48,944 nt of DNA from Paracoccus rhizosphaerae (GTDB lineage Bacteria > Pseudomonadota > Alphaproteobacteria > Rhodobacterales > Rhodobacteraceae). Positions 34,051-43,599 of this stretch are shown here, piece after piece (the stretch's first letter is position 1; each line of letters begins with the position of its first letter). The notes below the pieces were generated by a model, which was not told where the DNA came from, ran no database searches, and was given only the letters and a program-made list of their open reading frames with translations. Where the stretch lies: the NCBI RefSeq assembly GCF_026162645.1, contig NZ_JAOTBE010000026.1, positions 1-48,944 of the forward strand, written 5' to 3'. The translations under genes were made by a program, and so were the position numbers.

Positions 34051-35637
34051 TCATTCTCCTGTCGTTGTCGCGCGCATCCGGGCCAGCCGGTCCCAGACGG
34101 GCGGCATCGCGGCACGGGTCGCGGTGAAGGCCGGGAAAAGCCGGTCGTATCGTTGCGCAAGGTCCGCGTCGGGCGCCTCGGCCGCACCCAGAAGCGGTGT
34201 CACCCATTCGGCGACGCAGGCGTCCATGTCGGGATAAGCACCAATCGCCACGGCGGCCATCATCGCGGCGCCCGCCGCCCCGGCCTCGTCACGGTCCGAG
34301 ACGCGCACCGGCGCGTTCAGGCAGGCCGAGAGGATGCCGCGCAACGCGGGCGACCGCGCCGCCCCGCCGGTCAGGCGCAGCTCGGACGGCAGCGGACCCA
34401 TCGCGGCATAGCAGTCGCGCATGGACATTCCCAACCCCTCGGCCACGGCGCGCACCAGGTCGGGATAGCGATGCCCCGCCGACAGGCCGGCAAAGCCCGC
34501 CCGCGCATCGGCATTGACGAACGGCCCCCGTTCGCCCGCATCCGAGATATAGGGGTGATAAAGGATCTGTCCCGGCTTTGCCTGCGCCAGCCATCCTTCC
34601 AGATGCGCCACCAGGTCGCGATGCGTGACCGCCTGCCCCATGTCGGACATGATGCCCGCCGCAATGGACAGCACCCAATCCAGGTTCAGCGTCGCCGCCA
34701 TGTTGGTCTGCACCTGCGTGACAACGCCGGGGATCGGCAGGCAGATCACATAGCCGGTGCCCTCATCGTTCAGATGCACCCGGTCCGAGGTGACCGCCCG
34801 CAGATGCACCCCGGTCGATCCGACAGTCGAACAGGCCACGTCGCCCGCCCCGCCGACGACGCCCGCGCCCATAGCGGTCATCACCATGTCGACATATCCC
34901 AGACTGACCGGCGTTCCGGCCAGCAGTCCCGTCTGTCGAGCGGCATCATCGGTCAGCGGATGGGTGACCTGCGTGCCATCGACGATCTCGGGCAGCAGGT
35001 GGCGGCGGCCGCCCAGCCCCAATGCCTCGATCGCCGTGTCGTCATAGCGGCGGGTGCGGAAATTGCCGAAGGTGAAGCTGGCCTCGGACGGGTCAGTGGC
35101 GCGAATGCCGGTGAGGTTCAGATAGAGCCAGTCTTTGCAGTGCAGCGCGACCTCGGCCCGGTCCAGAAGTTCAGGGTGGCAGGCATCCATATGCGCCATC
35201 TGCGCGCCCTGCTGGCAGGTATTCAGGCCGGTGCCCGTCGCCTCGAACCGGCGGCGGTTCATTGTATCGCCCGCCAACCGCGCAACCGTCGGTGCGGCGC
35301 GCGCGTCCAGCCACAGCCAGGCGTCGCCCACCGGCCCGTCGCGACCGACCAGCCAGGTGCCGTCTCCCTGCGCGGTTACCGACAGCGCGGCCGTCCGCAC
35401 CGCGAGGTCCGGCACCTTGTCGCACAGGCCGCGCAGCGCCGCCGCGCAATCTGCCCAGGTCTGGTTCATCCCCTGGACGGCCGACCCGTCAGTCCCGGTA
35501 ACATAGCGGTTCACGACCGAGGCCGCCCCGATCTGGCGGCCGGACAGGGTGAACGCCACGGCCTTGATGACAGAGGTTCCCGCGTCGATTCCGATCAGGA
35601 CATCGCGGCCGTCGGCTGCTCCGCCGCTTGGTGTCAT
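34051..35637 (-). CDS. eryA: Erythritol kinase EryA (FGGY family)
   Basis: A 528-residue FGGY carbohydrate kinase. The phosphate-binding N-terminus LIGIDAGTSVIKAVAF, the substrate motif WLWLDARA, CKDWLYLNLTG, TVGSTGVHL and the C-terminal adenosine loop LRLTGGAARSPALRGIL are all present. It phosphorylates the polyol as it enters, giving L-erythritol 4-phosphate for EryB. First gene of the eryABC-ADH-D operon, with AAGGAGGGG before the ATG. The divergent neighbours encode the ABC transporter. A second FGGY kinase at 40436-41950 shows that two related polyols may be handled. Confidence 0.9.
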   Translation of the reverse strand: MTPSGGAADGRDVLIGIDAGTSVIKAVAFTLSGRQIGAASVVNRYVTGTDGSAVQGMNQTWADCAAALRGLCDKVPDLAVRTAALSVTAQGDGTWLVGRDGPVGDAWLWLDARAAPTVARLAGDTMNRRRFEATGTGLNTCQQGAQMAHMDACHPELLDRAEVALHCKDWLYLNLTGIRATDPSEASFTFGNFRTRRYDDTAIEALGLGGRRHLLPEIVDGTQVTHPLTDDAARQTGLLAGTPVSLGYVDMVMTAMGAGVVGGAGDVACSTVGSTGVHLRAVTSDRVHLNDEGTGYVICLPIPGVVTQVQTNMAATLNLDWVLSIAAGIMSDMGQAVTHRDLVAHLEGWLAQAKPGQILYHPYISDAGERGPFVNADARAGFAGLSAGHRYPDLVRAVAEGLGMSMRDCYAAMGPLPSELRLTGGAARSPALRGILSACLNAPVRVSDRDEAGAAGAAMMAAVAIGAYPDMDACVAEWVTPLLGAAEAPDADLAQRYDRLFPAFTATRAAMPPVWDRLARMRATTTGE

Positions 35638-35970
35638 CGCCCCTCCTTCTGCGACCTAACGCATCGCATCCTCCTGCTGGCTTATAGCACGATTACTTTA
35701 TCTGAAATGCATTTTTTTACGGACACCGCAATTTATTTCAGTTATAGTGCCACCAAGCAGCCGCAAAACGACCGCCCGAACCGGCGGTTCCTCAGCTGAC
35801 CGATCGGAGGGGAGGCCGGTCCTGATGACCAGAAAACGCAGCGAAGGCCGAATGGCAGCGCGGGCCCAAGGCGAAGCGGCTGGCCAGGTCATGTCCTCCG
35901 CAGGACGGGCGGCCGCGCAGGCGACCCGCTCCCCGACCGCAACCCATTCCTGCCAGCCCGAGGCCAGATC
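35638..35970. promoter_or_regulatory. Divergent promoter region, eryA operon / transporter operon
   Basis: A 333-base gap, AT-rich between 35680 and 35750. CTGAAAT at 35702-35708 is inverted as ATTTCAG at 35735-35741, a likely EryD operator. Read leftwards, TGCTATAAG (complement of 35682-35690) looks like an extended -10 for eryA; read rightwards, TTATAG at 35742-35747 is a -10 candidate for the transporter operon. The rest (35,760-35,970) has an open frame without a ribosome site that I do not accept as a gene. Confidence 0.5.
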
Positions 35971-36624
35971 ATGACCGCTTCAGACCCTGCCCCTAAGGCG
36001 CCGGCCTCCTCGCGCCGCGGCCTCTACCTGTCGCTGATCCTGGGCGTGGCCGTCCTGGGCGCCATCGCGCTGGACACCACCGTCGTGCGTGTCGGTTCCG
36101 AATCGGATGTACGCCAGCAGGCGTTTTCCCCCGATGCCTACGGGGCCGAGGCGTTTCCCCGCATCCGCGACATTGTAACCGAACGCGCGGTGCCCGCCAC
36201 CGACCTGGCCGCCGCCATCGCAGCCGATCAGGATGCGGCTATCGCTGAATTCGGCACACCCGCCTCGACGGGGGCGATCATGATGACCACGCTGACCGGC
36301 ACCGCCGGAGAGCCGCGCGCCGGCGTCTATCCGCTGGAGGTCGAGGGCCTGCCCGAGGATTTGACCGTGCGCGTCCAGACCGGCCCCGCGATCAACGGCA
36401 CCGACCTTCGCGACGCGCCCGGCGACATCGCCTTCGGCGACTTCACGAACCAGATCGAATACCAGGACGCCGGATCGGGCATCAACCGCGCGATGGCGGC
36501 CGAGGTGCTGGAGCCGGTCGACACCGCGAACCTGACCGGCCAGCAGGTCACCGTCACAGGCGTCTTCCGCCTGATCAACCCGCGCAATTGGCTGATCACC
36601 CCTGTTGCGATGGAGGTCCAATGA
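35971..36624 (+). CDS. DUF2291 periplasmic protein of sugar ABC operon
   Basis: A 217-residue DUF2291-family protein with one N-terminal membrane segment (about residues 17-35) and a periplasmic remainder: SPDAYGAEAFPRIRD near residue 55, LEVEGLPEDLTVRVQTGPAINGTDLRDA and FGDFTNQIEYQDAGSGINRAM, ending in a beta-rich VTGVFRLINP. The family is found beside ribose-type ABC transporters, and its role is not established; it may aid substrate capture or transporter assembly. Its stop overlaps the ATPase gene by ATGA, so it is the first gene of the transporter operon. No lipobox Cys is present, unlike some family members. Confidence 0.8.
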   Translation: MTASDPAPKAPASSRRGLYLSLILGVAVLGAIALDTTVVRVGSESDVRQQAFSPDAYGAEAFPRIRDIVTERAVPATDLAAAIAADQDAAIAEFGTPASTGAIMMTTLTGTAGEPRAGVYPLEVEGLPEDLTVRVQTGPAINGTDLRDAPGDIAFGDFTNQIEYQDAGSGINRAMAAEVLEPVDTANLTGQQVTVTGVFRLINPRNWLITPVAMEVQ

Positions 36625-38138
36625 GCGAGCGGACCACCGGAGAGGTCGTGCTGGCCGCCCGCAACGTGGCCAAGTCCTATGGGCAGGTCCACGCGCTGAA
36701 GGGCGTGAACTTCGACATCCACCGCGGGCAGGTGACGACGCTGTTCGGAGAGAACGGCGCTGGCAAGTCCACCCTGATGAAGATCCTGTCGGGCGTGATC
36801 CAGCCCACCACCGGCCAGATCGTCCTGGACGGTCAGCCCGTGGCCTTCGCCAATGCGAACGACGCGCGCGACCGGGGCATCTCGATCATCCACCAGGAAC
36901 TGTCGCTGGCGCCGAACATGTCGGTGCGCGACAACATCTTCATGGGGCGCGAGATCAAGGGCGCGACCGGCGTCGACTATGCCGAGGAGGAGCGCCAGGT
37001 CCGCGTCCTGATGGAGGAGCTGGAGGAGGAGATCGACCCCCTGACGCCGGTGGAGGACCTGCGCCTTGGCCAGCAGCAGATCGTCGAAATCGCGCGCGCC
37101 CTGTCGGTGGACAGCCGCATCCTGATCATGGACGAACCGACCAGCGCCCTGTCGGCATCCGAGGTCGAGGTCCTGTTCAAGGTCATCCGGGACCTGACCG
37201 CGCGCGGCGTCAGCATCGTCTATATCTCGCATCACCTGGAAGAGGCGCTGACCATCACCGACCATGCCGTCGTCCTGCGCGACGGCAACATGACCGCCTA
37301 TGCCCCGCGGTCGGAAATCGACCTCGACTGGATCGTCCGCAACATGGTGGGCGACAACTATGACTTGGGGTCACCGCCGGAAACCACCGTCGGGAACGTC
37401 GCGCTGTCGATCCGCAACCTGTCCGTCCCGGACATGACCGGCAAGGACCTGGTCGACGGGCTGAACCTGGACCTGCGCGCCGGAGAGATCGTCTGCATCT
37501 ATGGCCTCATGGGCGCCGGCCGCACCGAGCTGCTGGAGACGGTCGCCGGCCGCCTGAGCGCTTCGGCTGGAGAGATCGTTCTGGAAGGGCGAGAGATCTC
37601 GCACCTGACCATCGGCGATCGCATCGCGCGCGGCCTCGCCCTGGTGCCCGAGGATCGCCAGCGCGACGGGCTGGTCCAGACCATGAGCGTCGGGCAGAAC
37701 CTGTCGCTGGCCTCGATCGGGCGGTTCACGCGCGGTCTGTTCACCAGCCGCCGCGACGAACGGCAGCTGATCGACGATTCGATCCGGCAGGTGACGGTCA
37801 AGACCGCCGGCGGGCACGCGCCCATCGGATCGTTGTCAGGCGGCAATCAGCAGAAGGTGGTGATCGGCAAGATCCTGGCCACGCAACCCCGCGTCATCAT
37901 GCTGGACGAACCGTCACGCGGCATCGACATCGGCGCCAAGGCCGAAGTCTTCAGGCTGCTGGCGGAAGGCGCGCGGCAGGGGCTGGCGGTCATCTATTCG
38001 ACTTCGGAAGTCAGCGAGTGCCTGTCCATCGCGCACCGGATCATCGTCATGCACAAGGGCCGCATCTCGGCCGAATTCGACAGCAGCGTCTCCAAGGAAA
38101 AGATCATGGCCGCCTCGGGCGAGTCCGTGGCCGCCTGA
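36621..38138 (+). CDS. eryE: Sugar/polyol ABC transporter ATPase
   Basis: A 505-residue double ATPase of the RbsA/MglA (CUT2) type. First domain: Walker A GENGAGKST (about 43-51), signature LRLGQQQIVEIARAL, Walker B LIMDEPTSALS. Second domain: GLMGAGRTE in place of a canonical Walker A, LSGGNQQKVVIGKIL, VIMLDEPSRGIDIG. The asymmetric second P-loop is normal for this class. It powers uptake by the permease and binding protein encoded next. The name eryE follows rhizobial erythritol loci by analogy. Confidence 0.88.
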   Translation: MSERTTGEVVLAARNVAKSYGQVHALKGVNFDIHRGQVTTLFGENGAGKSTLMKILSGVIQPTTGQIVLDGQPVAFANANDARDRGISIIHQELSLAPNMSVRDNIFMGREIKGATGVDYAEEERQVRVLMEELEEEIDPLTPVEDLRLGQQQIVEIARALSVDSRILIMDEPTSALSASEVEVLFKVIRDLTARGVSIVYISHHLEEALTITDHAVVLRDGNMTAYAPRSEIDLDWIVRNMVGDNYDLGSPPETTVGNVALSIRNLSVPDMTGKDLVDGLNLDLRAGEIVCIYGLMGAGRTELLETVAGRLSASAGEIVLEGREISHLTIGDRIARGLALVPEDRQRDGLVQTMSVGQNLSLASIGRFTRGLFTSRRDERQLIDDSIRQVTVKTAGGHAPIGSLSGGNQQKVVIGKILATQPRVIMLDEPSRGIDIGAKAEVFRLLAEGARQGLAVIYSTSEVSECLSIAHRIIVMHKGRISAEFDSSVSKEKIMAASGESVAA

Positions 38139-38157
38139 GACCGCGAGGGAGGAACCA

Positions 38158-39195
38158 ATGTCCGCAACCACCGCAACCGCCCCCGCGAAAGGCCGCCAGA
38201 TGAGCATCGGCCGCCTGCTTCTGGAGGGGCGCGCCTTCTTCGCCCTGATCGCCATCATCGCGGTCTTTTCGTTCCTGTCGCCAAACTATTTCACGGTCGG
38301 CAACTTCCTGATCATGTCCAGCCAGGTCGCGATCTTCGGCATCCTGTCGGTGGGCATGCTGCTGGTGATCCTGAACGGCGGCATCGATCTGTCGGTGGGG
38401 TCGATCCTGGCGCTGGCAGGTGTCTGCGCCGGCGCCATGATGCAAGGCGTCGAGATCGAGGCGCTTGGCGTCATCCTCTATCCGCCGGTCTGGGCGGTCG
38501 TGGTGCTGACGCTGTGCGTGGGCGCCGCAGTCGGCGCCGTGAACGGCATCCTGGTGGCCTTCTTCAAGGTGCCGCCCTTCGTGGCGACGCTTGGAGTCAT
38601 GTATGTCGCCCGCGGCGTCGCGCTGCTGATGACGAACGGCCTGACCTACAACAATCTGCGCGGCTCCGAGGCACTGGGCAACACCGGCTTCAGCTGGCTG
38701 GGCTTCTATCGCCTTGGCGGCGTGCCGATCAGCGTGATCGTGCTCGCAGTGATCGCCATCGCGGCGGGGCTGATGCTGCAGCGGTCGGCCTTCGGGCGCT
38801 GGCTCTATGCGTCGGGCGGAAACGAACGTGCGGCCGAGCTGTCGGGCGTCCCGGTCAAGCGCGTCAAGATCACCGTCTATGTCGTGTCGGGCATGCTGGC
38901 CGCCGTCGCGGGGCTGGTGCTGGCGTCGCAGCTGACCTCGGCGGGTCCGACCGCCGGCACGACCTATGAACTGACGGCCATCGCCGCAGTCGTGATCGGC
39001 GGCGCGGCCCTGACGGGTGGTCGCGGCAACGTGCGCGGCACGATGCTGGGCGCCTTCGTGATCGGCTTCTTGTCGGCGGGCCTCGTGATCATCGGCGTCA
39101 GCTCCTACTGGCAGACGGTCTTCACCGGTGCGGTGATCGTGCTGGCCGTGCTGATGAACTCGCTTCAATATGGCGGCGGCGCCCGCAAGGGCTGA
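38158..39195 (+). CDS. eryF: Sugar/polyol ABC transporter permease
   Basis: A 345-residue RbsC-type permease with about ten membrane helices. The family marks FGILSVGMLLVILNGGIDLSVGSILAL, PPFVATLGVMYVARGVALL, SGVPVKRVKITVYVVSGMLAAVAG and ITAIAAVVIGGAALTGGRGNV-like sequence (here LTAIAAVVIGGAALTGG) are clear. GGAGG precedes the ATG. It is 19 bases after the ATPase gene and forms the membrane channel for the polyol, probably erythritol given the neighbouring ery genes. Confidence 0.9.
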   Translation: MSATTATAPAKGRQMSIGRLLLEGRAFFALIAIIAVFSFLSPNYFTVGNFLIMSSQVAIFGILSVGMLLVILNGGIDLSVGSILALAGVCAGAMMQGVEIEALGVILYPPVWAVVVLTLCVGAAVGAVNGILVAFFKVPPFVATLGVMYVARGVALLMTNGLTYNNLRGSEALGNTGFSWLGFYRLGGVPISVIVLAVIAIAAGLMLQRSAFGRWLYASGGNERAAELSGVPVKRVKITVYVVSGMLAAVAGLVLASQLTSAGPTAGTTYELTAIAAVVIGGAALTGGRGNVRGTMLGAFVIGFLSAGLVIIGVSSYWQTVFTGAVIVLAVLMNSLQYGGGARKG

Positions 39196-39281
39196 CCCCG
39201 CATCCGACCTTCGCCGCGGGCGCCGAAGGCCCGTGGCGGGAACGCTGCCCAAGCGGCACAACCACCCAAAGGGAGAGAGAC

Positions 39282-40232
39282 ATGACGAAGATGACGCGCC
39301 GGATGCTGATGGCCGCCGTGGCCACCATGCCGCTGATGGCCGGATCGGCCTGGGCCGAGGGTTTGATTACCGTGATCGTGAACGACCCGGCCAACCCCTA
39401 CTGGTTCACCGAGGGCGAGGTCGCCAAGGCCACCGCCGAGGAGCTGGGCTATACCGCCAACGTGGCCGCCCATCGCGGCGACACCAACACCGAAAGCACG
39501 CTGATCGACACCGCGATCACCAACCAGTCGGTCGCGATCATCCTGGACCCGGCCAATGCCGACGGCTCGGTCGGGGCGGTGCAGAAGGCAGTGGACGCGG
39601 GCATCCCCGTGTTCCTGGTCAACGCCGAAATCAATCAGGAGGGGCTGGCCAAGGCGCAGCTGGTGTCGAACAACGCGCAGGGCGCGGCGCTTGGCGCACA
39701 GGCCTGGGTCGAGGCGATGGGCACCGAGGGCGGTCAGTATGTCGAGCTGTTCGGCGCGCCGTCGGACAACAACGCCCAGACCCGGTCGAACGGCTATGAA
39801 ACCGTCCTGAGCCAGTATCCCGAGTTCGAGAAGGTCGGCCAGGAAGTGGCCAACTGGGACCGCACCGAGGGCTATCAGAGCATGCAGTCCCTGATGCAGG
39901 CCAACCCGGACATCACCGGCGTGATCTCGGGCAACGACGAGATGGCGCTTGGCGCAATCGCGGCGCTGAAAGAGGCCGGCAAGCTGGACGGCGTGGTCGT
40001 GGGCGGCTTCGACGGCTCCCCCGACGCGGTCGAGGCGATCAAGGCGGGCGAGATGGCCTATACCGTCCTGCAGCCCGTCGCGATCTTCAGTGAGGAGGCT
40101 GTCCGTCAGGCCGACAACTTCATCAAGACTGGCGAAACCGGGGCCGACGCAGAAAAGCAGCTGTTTGACGCGCTGCTGATCACGCCCGAGAACGTCGATC
40201 AGTACAGCGCGCCCTTCGTTCTGGACCAGTGA
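39282..40232 (+). CDS. eryG: Sugar/polyol ABC transporter binding protein
   Basis: A 316-residue periplasmic binding protein of the RbsB type. Signal peptide MTKMTRRMLMAAVATMPLMAG...WA, cleavage near residue 25. Mature part has LITVIVNDPANPYWFTEGEV, IILDPANADGSVGAVQKAVDAGIPVFLVNAEI, VISGNDEMALGAIAALKEAG and VGGFDGSPDAVEAIKAGEM, the hinge and ligand-pocket patterns of the ribose/polyol group. AAGGGAGAGAG lies before the start. Followed by a strong terminator, so binding protein ends the main transporter transcript. Confidence 0.9.
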   Translation: MTKMTRRMLMAAVATMPLMAGSAWAEGLITVIVNDPANPYWFTEGEVAKATAEELGYTANVAAHRGDTNTESTLIDTAITNQSVAIILDPANADGSVGAVQKAVDAGIPVFLVNAEINQEGLAKAQLVSNNAQGAALGAQAWVEAMGTEGGQYVELFGAPSDNNAQTRSNGYETVLSQYPEFEKVGQEVANWDRTEGYQSMQSLMQANPDITGVISGNDEMALGAIAALKEAGKLDGVVVGGFDGSPDAVEAIKAGEMAYTVLQPVAIFSEEAVRQADNFIKTGETGADAEKQLFDALLITPENVDQYSAPFVLDQ

Positions 40233-40239
40233 CACCATC

Positions 40240-40270
40240 CGGGGGTGCAGGCGACCGCACCCCCGATTTT
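40240..40270 (+). terminator. Intrinsic terminator after binding-protein gene
   Basis: CGGGGGTGC and GCACCCCCG form a 9-bp stem with an 8-base loop, then ATTTTC. It probably lets only part of the transcripts continue into the second kinase gene 170 bases downstream. Confidence 0.65.
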
Positions 40271-40435
40271 CACAGCGCCGGGATGGTCTTCCCGGGCCCT
40301 CTGCTGGACCTGCCGGGCGCAACATGGGCCGGACGGCGGGCCTTGTCGGATGGAGGACGAAGGCCCCCCGCTTCGCCTAATGGCGACGGGCGCGACATCT
40401 CCTGCCCTCAATGTCCTGCCCTCGAGGATTGAAAC

Positions 40436-41950
40436 ATGACGCTTCTTCTGGGCATCGACAACGGCCTGACCGTCACCAAGGCGGTGATCTTCGATCAGGC
40501 CGGGCAGGTGTTGTCGACGGCACGGCGGCGCGTGGCGCAGTCCATCCCCCGGCCGCGCCATGTCGAACGCGACATGGACGATCTGTGGCGACAGACCGCC
40601 GCCGCCATCCACGAGGCGCTGAGCAGTTGCGGCCGGCCCGCATCGGATATCGTGGCCGTGGCCGCCACGGCTCACGGGGACGGGATCTATCTGCTGGACC
40701 GGGCGGGACGTCCGCTTGGCGCGGGCATCCTGTCGCTGGACAGCCGCGCCGGGGCGGTGGCGGACCGCTGGCAGGCCGACGGCACGGCCGAGGTCGCTTT
40801 GCAGCGGACGGGGCAGATGCCGCACGCTTCGGCCCCCTCTGCGATCCTCTCCTGGATCCAGCAGAACGAACCCGAGCGCTTCGCCGCCATCGGTCATGTG
40901 CTGGCCTGCAAGGACTGGCTGACCTTCTGCCTGACCGGGCGCATCGGGACCGATCTGACCGAGGCCAGCACCTCTTTCACGGACGTGCGCACGCAGGGTC
41001 ATGCACCGGACATTCCTGATATCTTCGGGCTTGGCGCCCTGCCCCTGCCCCAAATTGCTCGGCCGGACGAGGTCGTGGGCCATGTCACGACCAGCGCCGC
41101 GGCCGCCACGGGCCTTGCCGCCGGAACGCCTGTCGTCGCGGGCCTGCATGACGTGACCGCCTCGGCCCTAGGCTCCGGGGGTTACGGCACCGGGACGGTC
41201 GCCATCGTCGCAGGCACCTATTCTATCAACGAGACCGTCACCGACACGCCCCGGATCGACCGCCGCTGGTACTGCCGCAATGGCATCGCCCAAGGCGAAT
41301 GGAACGCGATGTCCATCTCGCCCGCGTCGGCGGCGAACTACGACTGGTTTCTCGACACGCTCTGCGCCAGCGACCGCGCGCAGGCCGAGGCGGAAGGCCA
41401 TGCCTTCCACGCCCGCATCGTCCCCGAGATCGAGGCTGCCTTCGAGCGTCCCTCGACCGCGATCTTTCACCCTTACCTCTTCGGTTCGCCCCACGGGCCG
41501 CAGGCCAGCGCGGGCTTCTTCGGCCTGCGCGGCTGGCATGACCGCGCCGCCCTACTGCGGGCGGTCATCGAAGGCATCGCCTTCAACCATCGCTACCATG
41601 TCGACGCCCTGCGCGACGGCTTCTGCCCGAGCCGCGCCCGGCTGACGGGCGGGATATCCCGTGCGCCGGCCTTTGCGCAGCTTTTCGCGGACGTGCTGGA
41701 CATGCCGGTTACCACCTCGGACACCGAGGAGGCGGCCGCTTGGGGCGCGGCGCTCTGCGCGGGGGCGGGCGTCGGCCTCTTCCCCTCGCCCCGGCACGAT
41801 CCGCGCCAGGTGCATGGCCAGACGCGTGACTATCTTCCCGATCCTGCGCGCGTGGCTGGGCTGGCCGCGCGGCATCAGGTTTTCACCGATCTGGCGGCGG
41901 CGCTGTCCCCGCTCTGGCCACGGATCGAGGCATTGCAAGGCGACACATGA
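40436..41950 (+). CDS. FGGY-family carbohydrate kinase, second copy
   Basis: A 504-residue FGGY kinase distinct from EryA, closer in feel to xylulose/L-xylulose kinases: LLGIDNGLTVTKAVIFD at the N-terminus (DNG rather than DAG/DCG), LSLDSRA, CKDWLTFCLTG, VAGTYSINETV, ISPASAANYDWF, HPYLFGSPHG and the C-terminal RLTGGISRAPAFAQLFAD. It is followed by an EryB-like dehydrogenase with a 4-base overlap, so the pair probably phosphorylates and oxidises another polyol, perhaps a threitol or a pentitol, taken up by the same ABC transporter. Substrate not predictable. Confidence 0.85.
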   Translation: MTLLLGIDNGLTVTKAVIFDQAGQVLSTARRRVAQSIPRPRHVERDMDDLWRQTAAAIHEALSSCGRPASDIVAVAATAHGDGIYLLDRAGRPLGAGILSLDSRAGAVADRWQADGTAEVALQRTGQMPHASAPSAILSWIQQNEPERFAAIGHVLACKDWLTFCLTGRIGTDLTEASTSFTDVRTQGHAPDIPDIFGLGALPLPQIARPDEVVGHVTTSAAAATGLAAGTPVVAGLHDVTASALGSGGYGTGTVAIVAGTYSINETVTDTPRIDRRWYCRNGIAQGEWNAMSISPASAANYDWFLDTLCASDRAQAEAEGHAFHARIVPEIEAAFERPSTAIFHPYLFGSPHGPQASAGFFGLRGWHDRAALLRAVIEGIAFNHRYHVDALRDGFCPSRARLTGGISRAPAFAQLFADVLDMPVTTSDTEEAAAWGAALCAGAGVGLFPSPRHDPRQVHGQTRDYLPDPARVAGLAARHQVFTDLAAALSPLWPRIEALQGDT

Positions 41951-43599
41951 CCCAAGACGTCGACGTGCTTATCCTGGGGGCGGGCATCAACGGCTCCGGC
42001 CTGTTTCGTGACCTCTGCGAGCAGGGCGTGAACTGCGTCATTGTCGACAAGGGCGACTTCGGCGGCGGCACCTCGGCCGCACCGTCGCGCCTGATCCACG
42101 GCGGCATCAAGTACCTGGAAACCGGAGAGCTGCGGCTTGTCGCGCAGTCGACCCTGGAGCGCAACCTGCTGCTGCGGAACGCGCCGCACCTGGTCAAGCC
42201 GCTGCCCACGGTCATCCCGATATTTTCCTGGCTGAAAGGGGTCGGCGCCGCGCTGCGGACCCTTGCAGGGTCGACCACCGCGCCGCGCAGCCGGGGCGCG
42301 CTGCTGATGAAGACCGGGCTGGCGATGTACGACTTCTATGGTCGCCGTCACAGGGTCATGCCGCGCCACCAGATCTGGTCCCGCGCCCGCGCGCTGCGCG
42401 AGATCCCGCCCCTGACGCCGCGGATCAAGGCGGCTGGGCAATACTATGACGCCACGGTGACCCTGCCCGAACGGCTGGTCTGGGAACTGGTCGCGGACGG
42501 GCTGCGCGCCAATCCGGCGGCGCGGGCGCTGAACCATACCGGGATCAGCGGCACCGACGGGCAGATCGTGCGGCTGGACGGCCCGCAGGGACCGGCCAGC
42601 CTGCGCCCGAAGATCGTGATCAACGCGGCGGGACCGTGGATCGACCGGGTGAACGCCGCGCTAGGCGCTCCGTCGAAGCTGATCGGCGGCACCAAGGGGT
42701 CGCATATCCTGATGGATCATCCCGACCTGCTGGCGGCGCTGAAGGGCCGGATGATCTATTTCGAGGCCGATGACGGGCGCATCTGCCTGGTCTTCGACTA
42801 TCTGGGCCGGGCCCTGGTCGGCTCGACCGACACCCGCGCCGACGACCCCGACAGCGTGGCCTGCGACGACCCCGAGATCGACTATTTCCTGTCGGCGCTG
42901 CGGGGGCTTCTGCCGGGGCTGCAATTCGACCGCAGCCAGATCGTCTATGCCTATGCAGGGATCAGACCCCTGCCCGCCTCCAATGCGGCCAATCCGGGAC
43001 TGATCAGCCGCGACCATTCCGCCCCGATCGCCGAGCCGGAAGGCGACCGGCGCTGGCCGGTAATCTCGCTTGTCGGGGGGAAATGGACAACATTCAGGGG
43101 CTTTGCCGAAGAGGTCGCAGATGTCGTCCTGTCGCGGCTGGGCCGTGCGCGGAAGGTGGATACCACCACGGCGCCGATCGGCGGAGGCCGGGACTATCCC
43201 GCGGATACAGACGCGTGGGCGGTTGAACAGGCACGACGCAGTGGCGCGTTACCCGCACGGGCCAAGGCGCTTCTGGCGCGATACGGCAGCACGGCGGCGC
43301 CGATCCTGGCCGCCGAGGGCGCATCGCCGCGGATGCTGCGGGACGCTGACTATAGCCATCAGGAACTGGATTGGTTGATCCGGCATGAACAGGTCGCGAC
43401 ACTGGCCGATCTGGTGATGCGGCGGACGGGGCTGGCGGTCACGGGGCGCCTGTCGCGGCGGGATCTGGACACCATCGCGAGCCTTTGTGCAACGGCGCTA
43501 AACTGGGACGACGCTCGGCGCCTGGCCGAGCTGGAACAGACGCAGGCGGTGCTTCTGACGCGGCACCGCCTGCGGATGGATCAGGCGGCGTCGGCCTGA
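41947..43599 (+). CDS. GlpD/EryB-like FAD-dependent dehydrogenase, second copy
   Basis: A 550-residue flavoprotein of the glycerol 3-phosphate dehydrogenase family: VLILGAGINGSGLFRDL (FAD site), IVDKGDFGGGTSAAPSRLIHGGIKYLETGE, INAAGPWIDRVN, GTKGSHILMDHPDL, VGSTDTRADDP, and VGGKWTTFRGFAEE. The C-terminal helical domain (from about residue 420) is longer than in the eryB product. It overlaps the kinase gene by ATGA, so a kinase-dehydrogenase pair parallel to EryA-EryB. Its last 19 bases run under the convergent ribH gene. Ordinary glycerol 3-phosphate dehydrogenase function cannot be excluded, though the kinase partner argues against it. Confidence 0.85.
   Translation: MTQDVDVLILGAGINGSGLFRDLCEQGVNCVIVDKGDFGGGTSAAPSRLIHGGIKYLETGELRLVAQSTLERNLLLRNAPHLVKPLPTVIPIFSWLKGVGAALRTLAGSTTAPRSRGALLMKTGLAMYDFYGRRHRVMPRHQIWSRARALREIPPLTPRIKAAGQYYDATVTLPERLVWELVADGLRANPAARALNHTGISGTDGQIVRLDGPQGPASLRPKIVINAAGPWIDRVNAALGAPSKLIGGTKGSHILMDHPDLLAALKGRMIYFEADDGRICLVFDYLGRALVGSTDTRADDPDSVACDDPEIDYFLSALRGLLPGLQFDRSQIVYAYAGIRPLPASNAANPGLISRDHSAPIAEPEGDRRWPVISLVGGKWTTFRGFAEEVADVVLSRLGRARKVDTTTAPIGGGRDYPADTDAWAVEQARRSGALPARAKALLARYGSTAAPILAAEGASPRMLRDADYSHQELDWLIRHEQVATLADLVMRRTGLAVTGRLSRRDLDTIASLCATALNWDDARRLAELEQTQAVLLTRHRLRMDQAASA

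Noticed and set aside
35747..35974. 75-residue open frame before the DUF2291 gene
   Set aside because: Low-complexity Ala/Arg/Ser-rich sequence in the divergent promoter region, without a convincing start.
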